The notes under the pieces were generated by a model. That model saw nothing but the letters and a program-made list of their open reading frames with translations. It did no database searches and had not been told where the DNA came from. A DNA stretch of 64,000 nucleotides from Holtermannia corniformis (taxonomy: Eukaryota; Basidiomycota; Tremellomycetes; Holtermanniales): positions 1,584,766-1,648,765 of the forward strand of contig BCIJ01000001.1 in NCBI GenBank assembly GCA_001599935.1, read 5' to 3'. This document shows positions 13,849 to 26,142 of this stretch, piece after piece (within the stretch, counting starts at the first letter, position 1; the number at the start of each line of letters is the position of its first letter). The position numbers and the translations under genes are program-made.

Positions 13849-15460
13849 ATGGGCAACACGCCCTCCAACCCAAACGGGACTCAATCCAACGGTGCCAAAG
13901 ACACCGAGATCACCCAGGGCCAGCACCCGCACCCCAAACGCACCGCTTCAACCTCTCGCCACGCCCCAACCCTCCGGCTCCCACTGCCCACGCACCCAAA
14001 CAGCAGCACATCGCCCACGTCCTCCAACCCGACTTCACCCTCTGGCAGGCCAGGATCGCCTCGCCGCCGGAAATCGCTTGAACTGCCGGATCTGAACCGG
14101 CTCAGCTTTACACCGGCGACGCCTGCTCAGCCCGTGGGCACGCCGCAGACGGCGACGGCGACGGCGGCGAAGGCGGCTGCGCAGGCTGGCGCAGGTGGAC
14201 ATGGGAATGCGAATATCGGACCGGGAGTCGGAACCGGGTTCAAGCGGTGGAACCAGGCGCTGGGAGGTCACCGCCCGAGTCCGTTGGCCAACCCAAACGC
14301 TCTCAAGGCCATGAGCCAGGTCGAGACGGTGCCGCAGCAGCACCAGCAACCGGCTTTGGCAGCACCGATCCCGATCAAGAAACCAGGCGAGGAGAACTCG
14401 TACTTTCCCGCTGTCACTCCCGCTTCGGCGCCCATCCCCGTCCCACGCCCGAGACAACCTCAAAGCCCTTCACCCGGCCAGCCATCAGTCCCGCCACCTG
14501 CGACTCCAAGCCGCTCAACCCAAGCCGGTACCGGCACCGGTACACCCACCGACACGGCCATCGAGCTCGTCCCCGTCCTGTTCACCTGGAAAGGGACCGG
14601 GCGCGAGAACAATGTCGAGATCAGCGGCACCTGGCTTCGCGACAGCTGGAAAGCCAGAGTCAAGATGCGCAGGTCCGAACGCGACCCCCGTGAATACTCG
14701 GTCACGCTCACGCTCCCGCCGGGCAACCACCGCCTCAAGTTCATCATTGATGATTCCTGGCGGTGCTCAAACGACTTGCCGACCGCGACGGATGGCGACG
14801 GCAGTCTCGTCAACTGGCTCGAGGTCGAGCCCCCTCGCAAGATGGAGAATGACGCCGAGTGGGGGCTCGGCTGGACGACGGCCGCACCCGACGTCGCGGC
14901 CGAAGACGGTCAGTTGGTCCTTGCCCCTTTACCCCACTAACCTCGCGCACAGACCAAGACGCAAACTGGACAACGACCATCCCACCGCCTCTAGCGCTCT
15001 ACCAACACCTCGAAGAACTCGCCACCAGCCCGGCCTCGACCCCGCCCTTGGCGCCCCACCACAAACTCCCAACCGTCCCCGCCCCGCCGCAACTGCCCCG
15101 ACACCTCGAAAAAGTCATCCTCAACGCGTCCGCGCGCGAGATTGAAGCCCTCACAAACGGCAACACGACGAGCGCCATCGTCGGCACGGGTGTGGATGAC
15201 AACTCGTTGCTGCCCGTACCGAACCATGTCGTGCTGAACCACTTGACGGCGAGTGCGATCCGGAGTCCGTCTTGTTCGTTTGGGTCGTAACGGTACTGAT
15301 GGTGTGATGCTGTAGATGATTGCTTGGCGGTTGGTACGACGACGCGCTACAAGAAAAAGGTGAGCTTGTTCCGGTTTCACCAAACGTTGTCCTGACGTAT
15401 CAGTACATCACCACAGTCTACTTTAAGCCGATCACGACAGAGCGCGCCGTCGAGGCGTAG
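13849..15460 (+). CDS. SIP2: SNF1/AMPK beta subunit (SIP2/GAL83-like), 490 aa
   Basis: Scaffold of the SNF1 kinase complex that binds alpha and gamma and sets localisation. The N-terminus MGNTPS fits an N-myristoylation signal (Gly2, Ser6). About 240 residues of Pro/Ser/Thr-rich linker follow. Then comes a glycogen-binding CBM48 module (LVPVLFTWKGTGRENNVEIS, TWLRDSW, NHRLKFIIDDSWRCSND). The C-terminal ASC domain includes PPPLALYQHLEEL, PVPNHVVLNHLTASAIR, then NDCLAVGTTTRYKKK and YITTVYFKP. Exons resolved exactly are 13849-14908, 14953-15264, 15316-15359 and 15404-15460. Introns are 44, 51 and 44 nt, each with GT-AG ends, and phases match the protein family. S. cerevisiae has three beta paralogues; which one this equals cannot be said. 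Confidence 0.96.
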
Positions 15461-15670
15461 CGCCGATCCTGTGCTCAGCCTTGACAGCTCTGCATCGTCT
15501 GGTAGGGAAAGGGAGAGGAAAGGCGCCAAGATTGTCTATTTGTATCCTTATGCCATGAACGCTGTACCCGACCAACGTGGCCTGAGCTCGCACCTGAACG
15601 CAGTAACGTGCTGACCCAGAATGAACACTTGATACAATTGCATATATACGCGGTTCAAGACGTAAGCTCT

Positions 15671-18600
15671 TCACGCGCCATCGACGTCGGCCCCATCTTC
15701 CAACCCCTCTCCATCATCATCCGAAATCTCCCTAATCACCACCGCGACCGGCGCCCCCTCGCCCTCTGCCGCTTTACGCGCCGGCGCTTCAGCAATCTGT
15801 TTACGATACATGCCCGCAAACCTGTAAAACACCGTAATCAGCGCAGCCTAGTAAAGCAAGCGGCGACGCACTGCTCTGCAGAAGTCGCTTGCTCCCAAGA
15901 CTTGTCCTCTCTGCGCTTCATGAAGCGTGGGAAACGGAGGCTGAGGCCGCGCTCGCCCCCTAGCAACGCGGCCGCGGCGGGGTAGACTGGTGAGAGGGTG
16001 ATGCTGATTTGATTTGAGCGCTGCTTGATGACCAGAGTCGTCACTCACTCGGCTCCACGGATCTCCCACACCTGGAAATGTCAGCGTGCGAGCGCGCTGA
16101 CAACCTACAACGCACTTCACACGGGTCGAACCAAAAGTCGGGTGTGAGACCGTTCGTCTCATAGTACCCTAGTGGCGACTTGCTGCACTTTTCCGGCTTG
16201 CCTTCGGGCGGGAAACGAACAAGTAGGTCCTTGTAGAATGCATCGGAGAACCCTGAGGTACGTCAGCCGGTGATAGGTCATCAACTCCAATGGCATAGAC
16301 AAACCTGAGATACCTGAACAGGGTTAGTGTTCACCCACAAAGAGCTTCACTCACACTTGCACACCGCTTCGAGAGCGCCCGTTTCGGTGTTGTGCAACGC
16401 TAGCAGAATCGGGCTCCACCACCCTGCTTTGCGCCCTTGTCCCCACCACGCGCCAATCGGCACTAGATCCAGCGAATCCCCGAGTCCCTCCAAGTAGTCT
16501 ATTTTCATCAGCAACTTTCGCGCGCACATGCCACACTCACCCTTCTTTACCTTGAGCCAGCCCTGACTGCGCTGATCCGGCTCATACGTCGCCGGCAACG
16601 GTTTCTTTCTGCCGCCTTTACCCTTCTTCCCGCCCTCTTCATCGACATCATCATCCCCTGCGATCCCCTCGCCGCTCTCGAGGAGCTTGACCATGAGTCC
16701 TTCACACTTTTGTTCAACTACCATCTCGAAGAATGCTTGAACGTCTTGCGGTTTAGTACTGTCGATCGACTCGACGTGGTCAAAGCGCGCGAGTGTCAGG
16801 TCTTGCTCGTGGGCGTATTTCGGGAGTAACGTGCGAAGCAGATGACGGCGGTGTGAGAACGGGTGCTTCAGGAGCGGCTGGAGTGCATTAGCCCATCGAA
16901 CAACCAAGCGCGCGATCCTGAACTTACCTCGTCATTCAGCAGCATCAGGTCAAACGCAAAGACGCCAACGATGACAGTAATGTCTTCGACCTTGACGTCC
17001 TTTTTCGCTCGGTTCGATAGTTGCTGGAACGTACGGAACGCGCCCGAGTCCTTGTCGACAGCAACGATCTCAGCGTCGATGATCAATGAAGTGATGACAT
17101 TCGTAGCAAGCAGCGATACGATGGTTGGAGCTGGGGTCGAAAAGTGATTTGGGATGGCAGCCGGTGATGCAGGAAGTGGGCGAGAGAAGAGGCGCGAAAC
17201 GAGCGCCGAAACGTCGGGATACTGCAAGACGTCTCATCAGTCGCCGCCGGACCCATCCATCGGCAAGCTTGCCAACCTTTTCCGTCATGTCTTCCAGATG
17301 CCTGTCTCGCGTAAGCTTCCGCTCAACATCAGCGGTTCACACCTGACTCACCGACTAAACAGCCTGACCCAGATTCGGGTGCCGTCACCACAGTCGACCC
17401 AGACCCCACCGCCGTCAGGCTCACCCGACGGCCCGTCTCTTCTCGCATGGATCTGCACGCGCTGACCGTCCAATTTTGCCTCTGCCGTGAATTGCAGCCC
17501 CTTCAAGCGGGTGAACACCTCGTCCATCGAGCGTGTGATCGAGCCCAGCATTGGACTCAAGGGGATCCCTGTATTGATAAGCGTCAGCCATCCTCCGAAA
17601 GTGTCGCTGCTGGAGCGCAACGCACCGACAGACAAAGGCACCCTCGCGTCTAGTCCTTCCAATCCTCCGTCCTCCTGCAGCCCGCGCAACAAATCGTCAA
17701 AGTTCGGATGCCGAACATATACCCGTCTGACGACGGCATTTGCATCGACGCATTTCTGCTCGATCAGCTCGCGGTTAGGGTCGGGTTCGAGTTTAGGCTT
17801 GCGCTTGCCCTTTTCGACCGGTTCGGGCAGGGGTTTGATGGCTTGTAGCTCTTCTGCCGTGGCGTGCTGGACTGTGCCGTTGGGCACTAGAGTGAACGCG
17901 CGAGCGATGGCCGTCAGCAGTGTCTGTATATCGTATAATCAGCCCCTGTTCTAATCCTGTCGACGACTGACAAGGCGAACGGCGCCGATCTGATAGCTGG
18001 CATCAGCTCACAATCATCTGGAACACTACGACATACCCGCAGATGGCTGACAAACGAGCGCACAAGGTAGCGTACTTCCTCGCCTCTGGCAGCTACAAGC
18101 AATTTGCGCACAATGTCCCCTTTGAGCTTGCCGCTCTGCGTGCCTTTGATGCTAGCAATCTTGAGTAGCTGTGCATACAGCGAGTGGACAAGCAAAGGCG
18201 CAGGCGTCACGATCGTCCGTACGTTTGACTAGTCAAGATCTGAGCAGCGATTCGCCCACACAGCGGGCCGTTTACATACTTTCGACTCGAACGCAACGTC
18301 GCCTGGATCGCCCCACTTGGCCCAGAGCCGCTTCATCTCGCTGCGTGGGACGCCACTGACTTCTGTCACGACCTTGTTGAGGATCTGGGAGCCGATCCCG
18401 AGCTCGAACGGTATATACGATGGGCGGAGATGGTTGCTCAGAAGGTAAATTGCGGGCGCGAGATCGATTGGCGAGTGGGCGATCAAGAGGTGGATGAAGC
18501 TATGATTCGATTCAGCTCGGGTTTCGGTGCCGAACCTTGGTTGCATAGTACTCACTTTGTAAGCAGCCGCACGATTAGGAGCCGACTGCGTGTGCTGGAC

Positions 18601-19337
18601 ACTTGCACATAGACGCCGACAAGGACGGCATACGGTAGCCTTCCGCCTGGCCACTGCTCGCGTACCTTGTCGGCTACATCGGGTGCACTGGGATCAAACT
18701 TGAACGCGTCAATGTCAAAGTCAAACGTCTCGATCGCGACTGTCGCTGGGAACGACACTGCTGGTTTGGATGACGCAAAGACGGGCTTGACTTCTGCTTT
18801 GGATTTGACGGGCGTCGGAGGCGCTGATGGCAGTGAGGCGGAAGGCTTGTTGAAGATGCTAGCTAATGGTGCCTTTGGGCTCTTCGAAGATGGCTTGGGC
18901 TCCAGCTTGACTTTGGACGAGGAGGGGGCATCGGGATCCGGCTTGGCCTTGACGTCGGTGATTTCGAATCCATCGTCATCTTGGTCATCCTGCGCCTCCT
19001 CTACCGCCCGCTCCTTGCCTTTACCCTTGTTCGGAGAAGATATCGTTTCGCCTGCAGAACCTTCACGAGCTAAACGCCTTGCCAGCTCTCCATCCGCATC
19101 GATCTGCGCTTGCTCCCTCCCATCGTGTTGGACACTGATAACCTCGTCATCCGATATATCAATCTCAATCACATCCTTGCTGTTCGTTTTGCCGTGGCCA
19201 TTCGAGACGCCATTGGTCTTCTTGCTGGGTGACGCAAAGAAAGCGTTGAGCGTCTGTTGACTGATTGCGCCGTTTGCTTTCTTCACCTTTTCTCTGGGTG
19301 TTGCTGGCGACGCTGGGGCCTGGCGTTTGGCGGGCAT
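15671..19337 (-). CDS. CDC9: ATP-dependent DNA ligase I
   Basis: Seals nicks in Okazaki fragments and excision repair. The N-terminus (start 19337) has a PCNA-interacting box QQTLNAFF within the first 35 residues, then a long Ser/Lys/Asp-rich regulatory region, then the DNA-binding domain. The adenylation motif is EAKLDGQRVQIHARRDG (about 17450-17485), with the KLDG lysine as the AMP acceptor. Later exons carry KCEGLMVKLL, the ATYEPDQRSQGWLKVKK motif, LDLVPIGAWWGQGRKAGWW and GFSDAFYKDLLVRFP. The conserved end LSLRFPRFMKRREDKSWEQATS (in two overlapping parts around 15880-15960) continues into YRKQIAEAPARKA and stops at 15671. A Lys/Gly-rich acidic insert (about 16620-16680) interrupts the nucleotidyltransferase region. 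Many short introns. It diverges from the coilin-like gene and converges with the beta-subunit gene. Confidence 0.95.
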
Positions 19338-19634
19338 CCTTGGAAGAGTCTAGGTCTCCTGTATAAGCTCTTGCTGAGGCCGCTGACTCTTCCCAACAGT
19401 ATCAACGCGCTCTTCCAAGCTGGACATCTCCCGTCGGTGCCGTCGATCGTCAAGATGCTATGCCACGTGGCATAATCACATGAAACCTGCAACTTCGACG
19501 AAGTGCTTACGTAACGGTTTAGTTGTCCGTGCTTCTAAGGTCACTGCCGTCGAAGCGCGCAGTGAGCAATCTCATAGAAAACCAAAGAGCACGACGGGCG
19601 TGCAGCACACTGCTCAGTCTCTAGCGGACCCATC
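19338..19634. promoter_or_regulatory. Divergent promoter DNA ligase I / coilin-like, with 14-bp palindrome
   Basis: 297 bp between start codons. Bases 19460-19473 read ATGCCACGTGGCAT, a perfect 14-bp palindrome centred on a CACGTG E-box, suited to a homodimeric bHLH or bHLH-zip factor. Confidence 0.5.
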
Positions 19635-20359
19635 ATGCGGCTCAAAGTGCAGCTCGCACCCCCTCTGCCCGCCTCGAAATATCTGCTCGCACTTCCACCA
19701 ACCGTCACGACCATCGCAGCACTCAAAGCGTATCTCTCACTGGAGCTCGCAACGCTCGTCGAACAAGGTGTCCGAGCTGCCAAAATCAGCTTGTCAATCG
19801 ATGGGTTTGAATTACTCGACGCGAGTGGGCTAGAGGTCCTGCAAGCGGAGGATGTGGTCCTGTGAGTGCCTGGCTGGTTGGTGAATTGCAGACTGGTGCT
19901 CATCTGGCGCGATAGAGTCAAGCTGAAGGCAGAGTCGAGTTCGAGCGGGACAAAACGTAAACGAGTTTCGTTCTCGACGGCCGACATTGAGGCGGATTCT
20001 TCTTTGAGCGCAAGCAAAGTTAAAAAGGCCAAACAGGGTGACAAGGTCAAGGCAAGCAAGGATACCAAAGTTGTCAAGAAGAAGAAGCACTCGAAGGAAG
20101 ACCCCACCCCTGTGCCGAAGCGCGAGAAAGCAAAGCCTGGTACGCCTACGCGTGGTATCGACGGAGTTTGACTGATTGAAATCAACATTAGCGGCCCCGA
20201 CGGTTGTCCAGGTGCCTAAATCGGTCTCTCCTCCACCGAAAGTACTGTCTCCTCCACCCAAACCACCGGCGCGTCTCCGACCTGCACCTATCTCCAGTTC
20301 CGAGGACAGCGATAGCGAAAGTGACAGCTCGTCCGATAGCTCGTCCTCGTCCTCCTCTG

Positions 20360-20395
<36 letters not shown>

Positions 20396-21572
20396 CATCC
20401 TCATCATCCAATGCCTCGCCGCCGCCCACAACAACCGTCCGCAAATCAATCTTACCCGCCACGATCGGTGTCACGTCGAGTTTTCCGCATTTTCTGAACA
20501 ATCAATCGTGCGTGTGCAAGTGCTTTGATCGTTCTGCAAGCTGACGGAACTCAGCGCTGCGTCGTCAGCCCCACCTGGTCAAGGTAGTTCAGCGACGCAC
20601 GATCGTAATGCCCGTCGCAGGAAGCACCGCGCGGCGCTCAAGGCTGCTCAACAACTCCAGCCACAGCGGCAGCAGTCGGCGCCGAGCGCAAGCGCCAGTA
20701 CCAGTCCAGCACCATCCACTTGTCAACCTCACTTGCTGCCTACGCAGCCCGCTACGCCTGATCTCAACGTCGCTTTCGTGCCGACAGCCAAGGACGTCAA
20801 GAACAAGGGCCGCCGCTTTCTGAAGAAAATGGAGGGAAGTGTCGGGCGACGCGTAGTGTTTGACAAAGGCGAGGATGAAGCCTCGCTGTCTCCGATGCCG
20901 AAATCACCAGAGGTACCTATCGCCACAACATCAACACCTACCCCCGCGGTAGAGTCGCCAGTACCGCAGCGGGCCCAGAGCACTAGACAGCCTGTACTTC
21001 CACCATCGGAGCGGACCGACCTCCCGCGCAACATGATCGTCACGAGTGCAGAGTTTGCACCAGTCTATAACCCGCGCGGCCGTGGTCGTGACGACGTCAG
21101 CTCCGACGAGGAGGAGCAGGAATACGACCTGCCTCAGGTTGTCCCCGAATTCGTACTGGGGGCCGATGAACCCAGTGTCGCAGAAAGAGTGTGGGCCGAG
21201 GCAGAGGCAAGTTTCGACACAGATAGGGTGCTAGACGCGGCGGCGTTCCCGGAGATCAAGCTGGATTCAGTCATCTCGTGGCAGGTACGTGACGCAGCGC
21301 GCGGAGACCATGAACGCTGAAGTGTGCAGGAACTCGAGCTCGACTTGGCGACGTTTTCACCCACTCTGCAGCTACACCTTGCGCGTGCTGCGCGTCAAGA
21401 CGGTGTCGCCTGGGTTTTCGAACAAATCCCTCGACCTGTGGCGCCAGTCGAGGTAGACGACTACGCAGATGACGCGGGTGCATCAGACGAGGAAAGCGAA
21501 GTCCAGCTCGAAAACGTCGTGCTTGGACCTCAGGATCTGTCTGAATCGCAGTGGCGGATCGTGAGCTTGTAG
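19635..21572 (+). CDS. Coilin-like nuclear (Cajal body) protein
   Basis: Probable coilin homologue, a scaffold of Cajal bodies. The N-terminal ubiquitin-like/self-association module starts MRLKVQLAPPLPASKYLLALP and runs through ISLSIDGFELLDASGLEVL to EDVVLVKLK. That junction crosses an intron at 19862-19915. The middle is low complexity: Lys-rich patches (VKKKKHSKED), then a long poly-Ser tract. A basic segment resembling the coilin RNA-binding/NLS region follows (NARRRKHRAALKAAQQ). The C-terminal half holds LPRNMIVTSAEFAPVY, similar to the strand that opens the coilin Tudor-like domain, and an acidic tail ending ESQWRIVSL at 21572. Further short introns occur near 20160-20190, 20510-20560 and 21285-21330. 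Assignment rests on the N-terminus and the VTSxEF segment; overall similarity is modest. Confidence 0.62.
20360..20408. repeat. ATC/TCA trinucleotide microsatellite coding for poly-Ser
   Basis: Near-perfect ATC repeat inside the coilin-like gene, read as serine codons in frame. Candidate length polymorphism. Confidence 0.9.
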
Positions 21573-21588
21573 CATCTCAGACGTCATG

Positions 21589-22325
21589 TCATCGTGGTGG
21601 TTGTACGATGTTTGGCTTTCGTCGTAGTACCAGCCTGCGAACAGGCTCAATAGCGAAGCGCGCAAAGCCTGGTGCGGCCCATAGCGAGAGGCCGATGCGG
21701 GCGGGTAGTAGAGCCTATCTAACATTAGTGGCTGTCTGCAGACGATGGTTACACGGACCTTGACGATGACATAGGCCGCAACGGCATTCGTCACACCCGC
21801 GGCTGCTTGCGTCCCAAGCTCTTTTTGCTCTTCGACGCCGACATGATCCGTAGTTAACCTCTTACTGCCCTTCTCAAACCCCAAGATCCCATAGCGTCTC
21901 CCGACACGCTCGACCCTCCTTTCTCCCTCTTCAATCCACCCTCCTACCGTTACACGCCATCTCCCTTCTTCATCTCCAGCGTCTCTCGACAGACCGCCAA
22001 GCCATCTGACGATCTCGCTACCAGCACCGACAGCCTGAAACACGAAGAACAAGAGCACGAGTGGAAGTAGCGCCGTAAGCTCGTGCAGGATCCCAAAGGA
22101 TAAGACCAGAGATGTGATTGGGACGTTATACCGGAGGGAGAGGCGCTCGAGACGCGGACGGAACCTGGATATGAGGGATTTGCTGGATGCAAGTGGAAGA
22201 GGTGGTCGTGTTTCGGGATGAGGTGGCTTTGAAGAGACTGACCGCAAGCGAGTGACTCGCAGAGGTCGTAGTAGGGGCCTAGGAGCGATGCTAGCAGGTT
22301 GCAGAAGCTTGGCAGAGAGCGACAT
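21589..22325 (-). CDS. FAM210/DUF1279-like mitochondrial inner-membrane protein, 230 aa
   Basis: Two exons: 22325-21759 and 21714-21589, separated by a 44-nt intron with GTCCGT donor and TAG acceptor, phase 0. The N-terminus is Arg/Ser/Leu-rich without acidic residues (about residues 1-45), as expected for a mitochondrial presequence. The domain then reads LSLRYNVPITSLVLSFGILHELTALLPLVLLFF, here in two parts, with the hydrophobic segment as a membrane helix and the HELT motif typical of the family. A variable loop follows, then TNAVAAYVIVK joined to ALLPARIGLSLWAAPGFARF, the conserved second hydrophobic segment. Family members support mitochondrial translation or assembly in animals and yeast. 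The stop lies only 16 bp from the end of the convergent coilin-like gene. Confidence 0.78.
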
Positions 22326-22448
22326 GGCGCCGCAGTTGATGCTGACCTCAGACTTGACGGACTTGTGCGTTGGCAGGATTAGACAAATGCTAGAGGCGTG
22401 CTAGCTGCGAGTAACAATGGCGACCGTTCGCTGCTGCATGCAATGCAT

Positions 22449-25400
22449 CTAGAACCACCGCGCCCTGAGCGCCTTTTTCTTCACTGCCGGCCCTGCTATG
22501 CTGATCCCCACAGTCAAACTCAGGATAGTCAGCAGGAGTTGCGCCTTGTTGAAGCTGTCGGACAAGATGTCAAAGGTGCCAGAGGGGTTGATCCCGCGCG
22601 TGAGGAATAGGTCAAGGCCTGTTGCGAGGAGCAGCGAAGTCGACTCGAGCAGGGCCGGCGAGGTATGCAGCTGCTTAACGCCATACACCTAGCTACGTCA
22701 GCTTGTTGACAGCCGGATCCTGTATACTTACCTCGTAGTTGTGCGAGACGACGCGACGCGCATCATGCGGCAGCACGGGATCATATGGGATCAACATCTC
22801 CTCCTTGTCTCCAGCGGTCGGCTTGCCCTTTGGTCGACGTGGATCGAGCAGACGTCGCGGCAAGGTCACGATCTGATTATGCTCATTGACGTCTTTCTGC
22901 TGTCAGCGGTGTCCAACCCCTCGCTCGTACGGCTTACAGACAAGGTCCTTGGCCGTGATGCCGAACTTTGAGTCGGTAGTAGTTAGGGCCCTGGCATCGC
23001 TTGGGAAGACATAAGTCTGCAGGATGAGCGTAATGTCATGGCCCAACGCGTGACCGGAAAGACCCGGACTGTAGTTGTCAGTCCCTCACCCCGGCGGATC
23101 ACAGACACTCACAGCTCCGGCTTGTAGCTGCTTTCTCGGTTCTCATACAGCTCGGCCGATGCAGCACGCCAGCCGCCGCCCCCACTTTCGTCTTGCAGCT
23201 CGAGCCAGTGGTATACCAGCCAGTTTTCCACGATATGGGCTTTGATGCCTTCCTTCGGGTCAATGTTATCGATAGACGTCTCGTAGATGATCGCGCCCGA
23301 CGTCTCGTCAATGATCTTGACACCGCCGCGAGACTCTTTTGGCGACAAGGTAGTCACGGACAAGAGGTGTGGGTTGAGGTACTTGTACAAGGTGCTCTTG
23401 TCGCCGAGGGGACGTCCATAGCTGGCAATCGCTCCACCCGGAAGGGTTTTGATGGATGAAAGCTGGGTGCCGAGACCAAATGGCACTGACCACGTCTGAG
23501 CGGTAGCAAAGGAGCCATCGACAGCGTCGCCGACAATCGTGTGCCCAACAAGACTGTATCCTGCGGCCGTGTGATCGACCAAAGAGAAGTGTAGCTGAGG
23601 TCCAAGTTCGGCGACCTTCTTCGCGACCTTGGCACATTTGGGGAAAATGTGAAGCTGTGCAAGCATGAGGACTCCTCTTGACATGAGATATTGTACTCAC
23701 GCGCGACTCTGAGTCGACCACCGCAAGGACCTTGTTGCCCGTGGAACAGTTGTCGAATGGCAATAGGAAAGCGGTACGTCGCTTGCCCGCGACCACCGTC
23801 TTGCCAAGCGAGCGGCCAGTCTGTTCGTCGAGATCCCCGGCAACCTTACCGCTGTAGGCGTCGACGTAGAAGACGACCGTCTCGACACCGGTCGCTGTGT
23901 TGCGTTCCGCCATGATCGCTACGACGGGTCCACCGAGCGGGCCATTTTCGCGCACATTCCAGGTTTCGAGGATATCAAGCTCGTTACCGGCAGCAGTGCT
24001 CAGGCCAAGCAGGGTGCTCCACACAATGTTGCCGTTGGCCGAGTCCAGCGCAAACACCTTGCCGGAACCCGTGGCAATGATGACAAGCTTCTGAAAGCCA
24101 AACTGATCGCGGTGCAGGCGCTCGATCGACAATGGCTGCGTCGAGATCAAGCTGGAGTAGCCAGACGACGTGAACCGAGCGATGAAGCGCATTGCGTATG
24201 CAGGCAACCCCTGAATACTTGAGCATGCGTACCTCGTACAGTAGTTGACTTACTTTCAGCTCAGAGATGTGGCGTGTCAACCTGCCAACGAAGCCTTCCT
24301 CCGCCATAACACCCCGAGCATCCTCGACCTCGGGTTCTCCGAGTTCAACAAAGCGCACGCCACGAACGTCTGCAAAGCTCTCCTCACGCGTCCACTTGAT
24401 ACCACCGAGGATCCAGTATTGGCTTGCGCCGGTCGAGGTGGTAAAGTAGAAGCGCGGTGTAGGAGCGTTATGTTGCCCGCCGAGCGACTTGTCGCCGAGC
24501 TTGAGCAGGTTGTCGATTGTGTCTTGCCCACCCGCAACGGCCTGTACTCATCGTCAGTCTTATGCATATGACAGGACGAGGCCATAAGACCTACGTGAAG
24601 GATCACACCGTGTTCTGCGGTTTCGAAAGGCAAAGTGTAGCTCTGCACGACAATTTGCATGCTTGCGTGCGGCGTCACAGTCAACTTCTCGACTCGGAGA
24701 AGCTGCAGGAGTCAGCGATTGCTGGCAAGCCACAGCACATACCTGCATGCGCAGAGACCAGTCGATGCGGGTAAACACAACATTGTCACTTGCGAGATGG
24801 GCAGTGTAGATCGCACTATCCCGCTCGATAGAAGTTGTCTACCCGGTAGGTCAGTACTGCGAACACTCTGAGAATTGATACCGACCCGTACTTCAAACTC
24901 CCTTGCAATGCGGAAACGCCCGTCACGCGAGTCGAGGATATCCGCTGCACCGTCGTTTCGTTGCACCAATACCATACCCTTCTGCCAGACCTCACGGGTC
25001 TGGAGAAGCTTGGTGTAGCTCCCAGTTTTCGGCTTGAGGCCTCGAGGCTTGCCGCCCGCTTCCAGTGGGTTCAGCCACTTGATCGCGCCGTCCTCGAGCC
25101 AGACGTATGCAGGAGCCTTGTCACCGGTGTTCAAGACAAGAACATCATCAGGCGACTTGATCGCCGAGTTGATATGCCGTGGGCTCTTGGTAGTGGGAGC
25201 ACCGGAATCGAGAGCGAGCGTGACGTCGGAAAGGGTCTTTGACGCGAATGACGAAGTCAAGCCAAGTACATGGATGGTCGATCCGTGCACGAGTAAGTGG
25301 TCGAAAACTGTGCTGTCTCTGTTCAACGTCAGTGTACTGCTTATTGAAACGGTGAGGAAGAATTACGCTGTCTCGGCCGATTCCCATTCCCAGACCTGCG

Positions 25401-25999
25401 TGCCATTGCCAGCCAACAACCTCGACACTCTCCGACCCTCGCTCAAGATGTAGACGTCCCCTCCAGGCCCGAATTCCGCGTCTGTGCCGAGGTAGTGGGG
25501 TGTCGTCAGATGGGCATGTCGACCGTCATGCAGCGATGTCTCCCAGAGCAAATGGCCAGATGAGAGGGAGAAGAGGCGAGCCGTCGTGGCTGAAGGCCCA
25601 GAGAGGAGTAGGACATCTGCGACTCTTCAGCTATACGCCTAGCAGAGCTACATGCAGTACACACTGGACCCATTGACGTGGTAGCTGATCACCGGATCCT
25701 CCACCTCGAATTGGTGACGCCAAGCTGAGATATGAGCTACAAGGTCATCACCAGGCATCGCACGTACCGAGCTTTCCCGTTTCCTCATGTACGACCGCTA
25801 TCAGATTACTCTGCGAGATCGAGACGATCAAACTCCCGCCTTCGATAGCCGCAATGCTAGGTGGGGTCGGAGCGAGCAGTGGCAAGCCGATAACCGACTT
25901 GTGCCAGTCGACCACGCCGGCTAAATTCTGCTGAAGAGCCTGCACGCCAACACAGAGTGCGCCGAGCAGAGCTCCCGCTCTGACTATTGAGATCCGCAT
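22449..25999 (-). CDS. EMC1: ER membrane protein complex subunit 1
   Basis: Largest lumenal subunit of the EMC, the ER insertase for tail-anchored and multipass proteins. The start MRISIVRAGALLGALCVGVQA at 25999 is a cleavable-type signal peptide, followed by the family's WH-K/IG block (DWHKSVIGLPLL). Exons along the gene encode a beta-propeller of PQQ-like repeats, for example VIIATGSGKVFALDSANGNIVW (in the 24000-24120 exon) and VWLEDGAIKWLNPLEAGGKP. The conserved DUF1620 C-terminal region has GLDLFLTRGINPSGTFDILS and a final membrane helix LLLTILSLTVGISIAGPAV before a basic tail ending RARWF. It needs about a dozen short introns. It lies 143 bp downstream of, and on the same strand as, the ER co-chaperone gene. 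Confidence 0.93.
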
Positions 26000-26142
26000 G
26001 CAGTTGTCGTGACGGACTTCGGCGAGGTACAAGTGACTGGGTGGGAAGTGAGCGATGGACGGAAGAGCATGTGCTAGCGGGACGCTAATGGCTTGCTCGG
26101 ACAAGGCAGTCTGGTGGCACACCATGAAATACGCATCTAGCT

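Noticed and set aside
18667..19260. 197-codon plus-strand frame
   Set aside because: Antisense of the Ser/Asp-rich N-terminal region of DNA ligase I, which has a PCNA box and correct splicing.
20204..20497. Frame with a poly-His run
   Set aside because: Alternate frame of the ATC microsatellite; the serine frame continues the coilin-like protein with consistent splicing.
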